Shown piece after piece: positions 61,601 to 64,000 of a stretch of 64,000 nt of DNA (position 1 is its first letter; each line of letters opens with the position of its first letter). The stretch covers positions 3,887,920-3,951,919 of the forward strand of contig CM060475.1 in assembly GCA_030544235.1 (NCBI GenBank), written 5' to 3'. The position numbers were made by a program, and so were the translations under genes. The notes below the pieces were generated by a model. The model saw nothing but the letters and a program-made list of their open reading frames with translations, did no database searches and had not been told where the DNA came from. The stretch is from Lepturacanthus savala. Taxonomy: Eukaryota > Chordata > Actinopteri > Scombriformes > Trichiuridae.

Positions 61601-64000
61601 AAAAAAATGAAGTGTCCAAGTGTTTCCTATCACATAACGTGACAACTTCCTGCCCCTTCCTCCCAAGAACATATATATCTCTTTAATCATTCAAGTCTCT
61701 AGAATAATCCCCCAAAAATTAATTTTGTACATAGGATAAATAGATTTTTATTTATGGGCATTAAATAGACATTAAAATCGTATTTTTTGCAAAGTTATAT
61801 AGCAAAGTCATATAGTTATATGCATGAAAACTTTGAAAAAAATTAATTGGTTTAACATATAAAAAACATAAATGCATGATGAAAAAAAAAATCAAGCTAG
61901 ATGGGAAAGATTAATGCCTTAGTGCATTCAGATGTTGCTCAGTAAGCAGCTCATTTGTACAGCTTTGGTGCATTTTCCCAAATCTTGAAACCACTTCTGA
62001 AGCCAGACAGAAATCCTGACCGCAGTTTATCTCTCTCAGGATTTGGACCGTCTCCTGCTGTCAACATATCAGCTACATGTGCCAGCAGGCCCTGTTTCCC
62101 AGGGGTTCAATGCATCAACCGCAGGCCGCCGCACATCGGCTATGTCTGTGGCCGCTGCCCGCCCGGTCTCTACGGCAACGGACGTGTCTGCATGAAGAAC
62201 GCCAAGGCGGGTAAGGGATCGTTTTTCCTTCACTTCTTCAATCAGTTTGCGAATATTTATCTTTGAATCACTTTTATGCGTTGTTTTTGAATCTCCGAAA
62301 TTTGATGAAAACATCACTCAGCGATGACCTCTCATCACATGCTGTACTTCGCTGATTTAAAGATCATCCTCATCCTTCTGGTTTCCCTGATAAAGTTGTA
62401 AGTGTTTCTCTTCGTGGGGAGGAATGTCATTAGTGTCATAGCAGCAGATAAATCGGTTAGAAACAGGCCTGGATGTAATAACCACCTTTTTGGTCGTTTG
62501 CCTGTGCTCAGCTGGAAAGTTTCAACAGAACTTTGCCTCATGTTGTTTCCTCATGAGCGGAGTGGTGGGTCCTAACAGCTCAGAAGAGACAGTTTCAATC
62601 CAGCTCAAATCCCTTAAATTACAAAGTGTTTATGCAGATCAGTCAGTCAGCCTCCAACAGGACAGGAATCGGTTAAATCACTTTGCAATGCTGCTCTTCT
62701 TCTTCTCATCTATAGTCGTATGGATTCAGATTGCCTCCCACAGAAAAAACAATACCACCAGGTGTGTCTTCTTCTCTCTAATGCTGCAACAATATTTTCA
62801 TCATCAGTTAATTGTTTAGGTTCTAAAACATCAGAAAACTGCTCCCAAACGTCCAACATGACAGGTTGAAATCAAATATAATCGGTTTATTATCATGTAA
62901 AGTCAAGGAGAAGCAGCAAAGTAATTAACCATGTAGAACAAGTGCATTTCTGATTTTTAAGATTGAGGAAATGATTTATTGACTAAATGTTGCAACTCTT
63001 GTTATTTTATTGAGTTTTGTCTTGTAATTTTAAACATGTATTTTTTTAGCAGCAGATCCACTATAGCTGTCAAACACATGCCTAGATAATAACTTGCAGC
63101 AGCTTCAACCTACAGACTGTTGACCTCTCTTTAGTTTCCTGCATACGTGACCATTATCTCTTGTTTTGAATGATGCACACTCTTTATCTTTTAGCCAAAC
63201 TAATACGTTTGTGACTCGCTGTTTCCTCAGCTTCCAACCATCTATATCAGCAGCAGACTGTAGGCAAGTCCATCCGATCCCCAAATGGGAGCAGCATCAA
63301 AGTGTCACAGCTCCACTTACCGGCCGTGCCCAACAGACACAGCATCAAACACCTGTCCCTGTCCGTCCCTGGAGTGGACCGGTACAATGCTCCACGCCAG
63401 GCTTCCAGCTCAGGGAGGGGAGGAGGAACGGGAAGGAGAGAGGCAGTCACCGCCGCTTCCTATTTCACCGCAAACACTCACATCCCTCGACAAAGTTCCA
63501 GATCAGATGCCAGGGTGTACGGCAGATCCAGCATCTCCATCTCCAGGGAGTTTTTGGCTCCACATGTGACCGTCTCCAAGGTGAGTCGCCGTTAGAATAA
63601 AAGCAGTCCTTTTTTTTTTTTTTAAGGGAAATGTGCAAGTTAAGTCACGTTCCTTCTCCTATTTGATCATCTCCCAGCAGTCTGGAGGAGCATTGACAGG
63701 TGCAGCACCTCCCAAGGTGACTCCTCCTGTCCCTCACCTCTCCACTCAGGCCGGTGAACTGACGCATGCCCAGAAAACGACTCAGCCACAGCCCAACCCC
63801 CCGACGTCCACCCACGTCAAACCCTGGACCCCTCCGAAACCCGCCCTCCCACTGACAGCAGCCCTCACAGCTCTGTCTTATTCCATGTCTGAGTCAGAGT
63901 TCTCTGCAGACGGGGACGACATGGAGCTTGGATCCGAGGGTCCGGAGCCGCTGCCGGTGATCCCGGACTTTACGGCGCCAGGCAGGACGATCTACGGCCA
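40538..64000 (+). CDS. vwde: von Willebrand factor D and EGF domain-containing protein, 5' 23 exons, right-truncated by window
   Basis: Secreted modular extracellular protein. Exons: 40538-40637, 45405-45589, 45827-46055, 46805-46870, 47001-47233, 49071-49160, 49248-49389, 50051-50268, 51198-51271, 51351-51633, 51753-51955, 52076-52983, 53281-53417, 53518-53679, 53951-54055, 54960-55074, 56733-57010, 57474-57693, 57849-57986, 60917-61354, 62040-62210, 63231-63580, 63678-64000 (open). All junctions are GT-AG and phase-consistent; 5168 coding nt, about 1722 residues. Order: signal peptide (1-31), D8C-type domain (35-170), VWDE-specific region (194-421), VWD (about 427-600), furin site RPRR (736-739), EGF (880-906), further VWDE-specific segments (911-1176), EGF plus cbEGF modules (1182-1295), S/T/P-rich linker with another EGF-like module (1296-end). 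The tandem C-terminal EGF array of the family must lie beyond 64000. Start context GCAGCCATGG is ideal. Identity rests on residue-level resemblance to remembered human VWDE. Confidence 0.95.
40638..45404 (+). other. vwde intron 1
   Basis: A 4.8-kb intron, GTGAGT to TTCAG. It holds the dispersed percomorph repeat at 42.53-42.85 kb and a higher-complexity stretch at 42.95-43.80 kb that could be regulatory. No coding exon is supported. Confidence 0.7.
42534..42850 (+). repeat. Dispersed percomorph repeat
   Basis: Contains the order 'gtcaattttat...aatatcacaaatcacagacttgcc...gggctttacagt...caccctctgtccttagaccctcac...acctcaggaagag...cagaggatctct', which I recognise as a very abundant non-coding interspersed repeat of percomorph fishes. 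It supports the taxonomic guess. Class (SINE or MITE-like) not asserted. Confidence 0.65.
45405..46870 (+). CDS. vwde: vwde exons 2-4: D8C-type eight-cysteine domain
   Basis: Exons 45405-45589, 45827-46055 and 46805-46870 encode residues 34-193. Diagnostic blocks are APECFPGGHW, DLICDHSLAPGWYRF, CGTQAPVWLSL, LSACATWQF, DCCLF and QPTQGCMGYC. The cysteine spacing is that of the D8C module shared by VWDE, uromodulin, GP2 and OIT3. It is joined to a short VWDE-type connecting exon (C-P-P-G-E...GRCK). Confidence 0.9.
46056..46804 (+). other. vwde intron 3
   Basis: Mostly a decayed dispersed repeat (46115-46450) followed by AT-rich sequence with short TATAGT repeats near 46.67-46.70 kb. No exon seen. 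Confidence 0.6.
46115..46450 (+). repeat. Decayed 'ggctgcaacta'-family repeat
   Basis: agagctgcaatgattagtcaatta near the 5' end, with 'tgggttttggacaaaataa' further in, matches the same dispersed family. It lies in vwde intron 3. Confidence 0.5.
47001..50268 (+). CDS. vwde: vwde exons 5-8: VWDE-specific region upstream of VWD
   Basis: Exons 47001-47233, 49071-49160, 49248-49389 and 50051-50268 encode residues 194-421. Recognisable VWDE blocks are FSCSVSTF, ESFYAGLK, EVTVHSTVPIPC and VTAVTDFTRDGNR. The segment has paired cysteines but no domain I can name with certainty. Confidence 0.88.
47234..49070 (+). other. vwde intron 5
   Basis: A 1.8-kb intron with a short 10-bp minisatellite (48166-48206). 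No coding signal; the short open frames lack splice sites and recognisable protein. Confidence 0.6.
48166..48206. repeat. 10-bp minisatellite (AAAGCAAAGT)n
   Basis: About four copies of a 10-bp unit in vwde intron 5. Purine-rich on the sense strand. Confidence 0.9.
49390..51197 (+). other. vwde introns 7 and 8 around exon 8
   Basis: Intron 7 is 49390-50050 and intron 8 is 50269-51197. Both are plain, moderately AT-rich sequence with no further exon or recognised repeat. Confidence 0.55.
51198..51955 (+). CDS. vwde: vwde exons 9-11: von Willebrand factor type D domain
   Basis: Exons 51198-51271, 51351-51633 and 51753-51955 (residues 422-607) carry the VWD hallmarks: DPHVITLDGRRYENHQTG at the start, REFEVHSRQWDCG, the C-N-C-G pair, and SVDYGNTQGLCGTFD with a following acidic N-N-D-F segment. 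GLCG is the classical VWD motif. Splice phases 2, 0 and 2 are consistent with the flanking exons. Confidence 0.93.
52076..52983 (+). CDS. vwde: vwde exon 12: 908-bp exon with furin site and EGF module
   Basis: The longest exon (residues 608-910). It contains an acidic, low-conservation stretch, then RPRR|Q (residues 736-739), a good R-X-R-R proprotein-convertase site placed like the basic site I recall in human VWDE. The blocks YFFPEDH, WPTPSGLT and LGRRLDEAVDLC follow, and finally an EGF-like module CPNFCNGNGECTEWGCQC (880-906) with six cysteines. The reading frame has no stop over 302 codons. Confidence 0.92.
53281..57010 (+). CDS. vwde: vwde exons 13-17: central VWDE-specific modules
   Basis: Exons 53281-53417, 53518-53679, 53951-54055, 54960-55074 and 56733-57010 encode residues 911-1176. 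Blocks include SGLCDIRSFDC, MNGVWVPGE, WEIKLTNDGSQYSQAKVLTI, CNIDGMCFAEGDSNPSSPC, then a cadherin/dystroglycan-like stretch with FKFAASDPEGSALLFQLEEG. Exon 17 has a fish-side acidic insertion (PEEEEEDEEG) from GAG repeats. Exon 15 contains a strong decoy donor (see findings). Confidence 0.88.
54056..56732 (+). other. vwde introns 15 and 16
   Basis: Intron 15 (54056-54959) and intron 16 (55075-56732). Intron 16 contains two decayed dispersed repeat copies (55090-55260, 55300-55550). The remainder shows nothing coding. Confidence 0.6.
55090..55550 (+). repeat. Two decayed 'ggctgcaacta'-family copies
   Basis: One begins 'attagagctgcaatgattacttc' (55093) and another 'ttagggctgcaactaatatt' (55299). 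Both lie in vwde intron 16 and carry no coding potential. Confidence 0.5.
57025..57245 (+). repeat. Decayed interspersed repeat ('ggctgcaacta' family)
   Basis: Begins agggctgcaacta and includes the family's hairpin (15-bp arms at 57068-57082 and 57087-57101 around AGAA), 'ttggttcataaaatg' and 'gaagactaaagaaaccagaaaataa'. This is the most complete of several copies in the window. It lies in vwde intron 17. Confidence 0.65.
57474..57986 (+). CDS. vwde: vwde exons 18-19: EGF plus two calcium-binding EGF modules
   Basis: Exon 18 (57474-57693) encodes CGCQNGGSCV..YLCVCPEGTQGDLC, then DVDECLSSPC..YRCECPAGLRG. Exon 19 (57849-57986) encodes DVNECERKPCFPGVQC..CGPCPKGMLGNGTTC. The D-V-D/N-E-C starts mark calcium-binding EGF repeats. 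The third resembles thrombospondin/COMP-type EGFs (CFPGVQC, GNGTTC). Confidence 0.9.
57987..60916 (+). other. vwde intron 19
   Basis: A 2.9-kb AT-rich intron (GGGTAAGC to TATGCAG). Translations on both strands are short and unrecognisable. I see no element or exon in it. Confidence 0.55.
60917..61354 (+). CDS. vwde: vwde exon 20: repetitive Thr/Ser/Lys-rich linker
   Basis: Residues 1296-1441 contain no cysteine and have a Thr/Ser/Lys/Gln-rich composition. Degenerate internal repeats are visible: PKIKTDAFRKTSSG, SQTKTTVWRRAQGV and SQTETDALRKTQGV. The phase 1-1 exon is flanked by EGF-bearing exons and is likely an extended, O-glycosylated spacer. I do not recall a counterpart of this size in mammalian VWDE. 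Confidence 0.82.
61355..63230 (+). other. vwde introns 20 and 21
   Basis: Intron 20 (61355-62039) and intron 21 (62211-63230). A decayed dispersed repeat lies at about 62775-62870. Nothing else is identifiable. Confidence 0.55.
62040..62210 (+). CDS. vwde: vwde exon 21: second thrombospondin-like EGF module
   Basis: This exon encodes ATCASRPCFPGVQCINR..YVCGRCPPGLYGNGRVC. It is close to the exon-19 module (shared CFPGVQC, C-x-x-C-P, GNG..C), which suggests a tandem exon duplication separated by the exon-20 linker. It is a symmetrical phase 1-1 exon, suited to duplication or skipping. Confidence 0.85.
63231..64000 (+). CDS. vwde: vwde exons 22-23: mucin-like linker, continues past window
   Basis: Exon 22 (63231-63580) is Ser/Gly/Arg-rich (e.g. 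SSSGRGGGTGRR) without cysteine. Exon 23 starts at 63678 (or 63681, NAGNAG acceptor) and is Pro/Thr-rich, then acidic (SESEFSADGDDMELGSEG). It is open to 64000 with no donor in view. The frame stays open and in phase with upstream exons, but the sequence is not recognisable by family resemblance. Confidence 0.78.

Noticed and set aside
1..64000. CRISPR array, operon, prophage or other prokaryotic system
   Set aside because: No regularly spaced repeats, no clustered intact open frames and clear spliced vertebrate genes.

Overview
This is vertebrate genomic DNA, almost certainly from a ray-finned fish and probably a percomorph. Its genes are split by GT-AG introns, many only 80-300 bp long. There are many microsatellites, and decayed copies of dispersed repeats that I recognise from percomorph genomes. 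Nothing bacterial or phage-like is present (no operons, Shine-Dalgarno sites or CRISPR).

Two genes are certain. (1) Kynureninase (kynu) lies on the minus strand, 26907-34113. I could chain 13 coding exons, every junction GT-AG and phase-consistent, into a 464-residue enzyme with its pyridoxal-phosphate lysine (K275) and the other active-site residues. The gene has an AATAAA signal, a 5' untranslated exon near 34.8 kb and a ZNF143-type promoter motif near 34.98 kb. (2) A vwde orthologue (von Willebrand factor D and EGF domain protein) lies on the plus strand from 40538 and runs off the right edge. 23 coding exons give 1722 residues so far: signal peptide, D8C-type cysteine domain, VWD domain, furin site, EGF and Ca-binding EGF modules, then a long Ser/Thr/Pro-rich linker longer than I recall in mammals. 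The two genes are divergent; the roughly 6 kb between them holds a good CTCF-like motif and a candidate small exon.

The left 26 kb has no gene I can name. It holds a TATA-type promoter with a possible 5' exon (0.9-1.3 kb), islands that resemble conserved non-coding elements, and a 203-bp hAT-type MITE with its target duplication. It also holds two gene candidates I do not recognise: a two-exon minus-strand frame at 12.3-13.9 kb, and a plus-strand promoter with first exon at 20.5-20.9 kb. At 23.4-25.1 kb is a 5'-truncated R2-superclade LINE whose reverse-transcriptase tail and restriction-like endonuclease frame is broken by one TGA. A solo LTR with 5-bp target duplications sits antisense in a kynu intron.

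Kynureninase is a cytosolic tryptophan-catabolism enzyme, whereas VWDE is a secreted or extracellular-matrix-type protein. Their adjacency looks like positional linkage, not a functional pairing.
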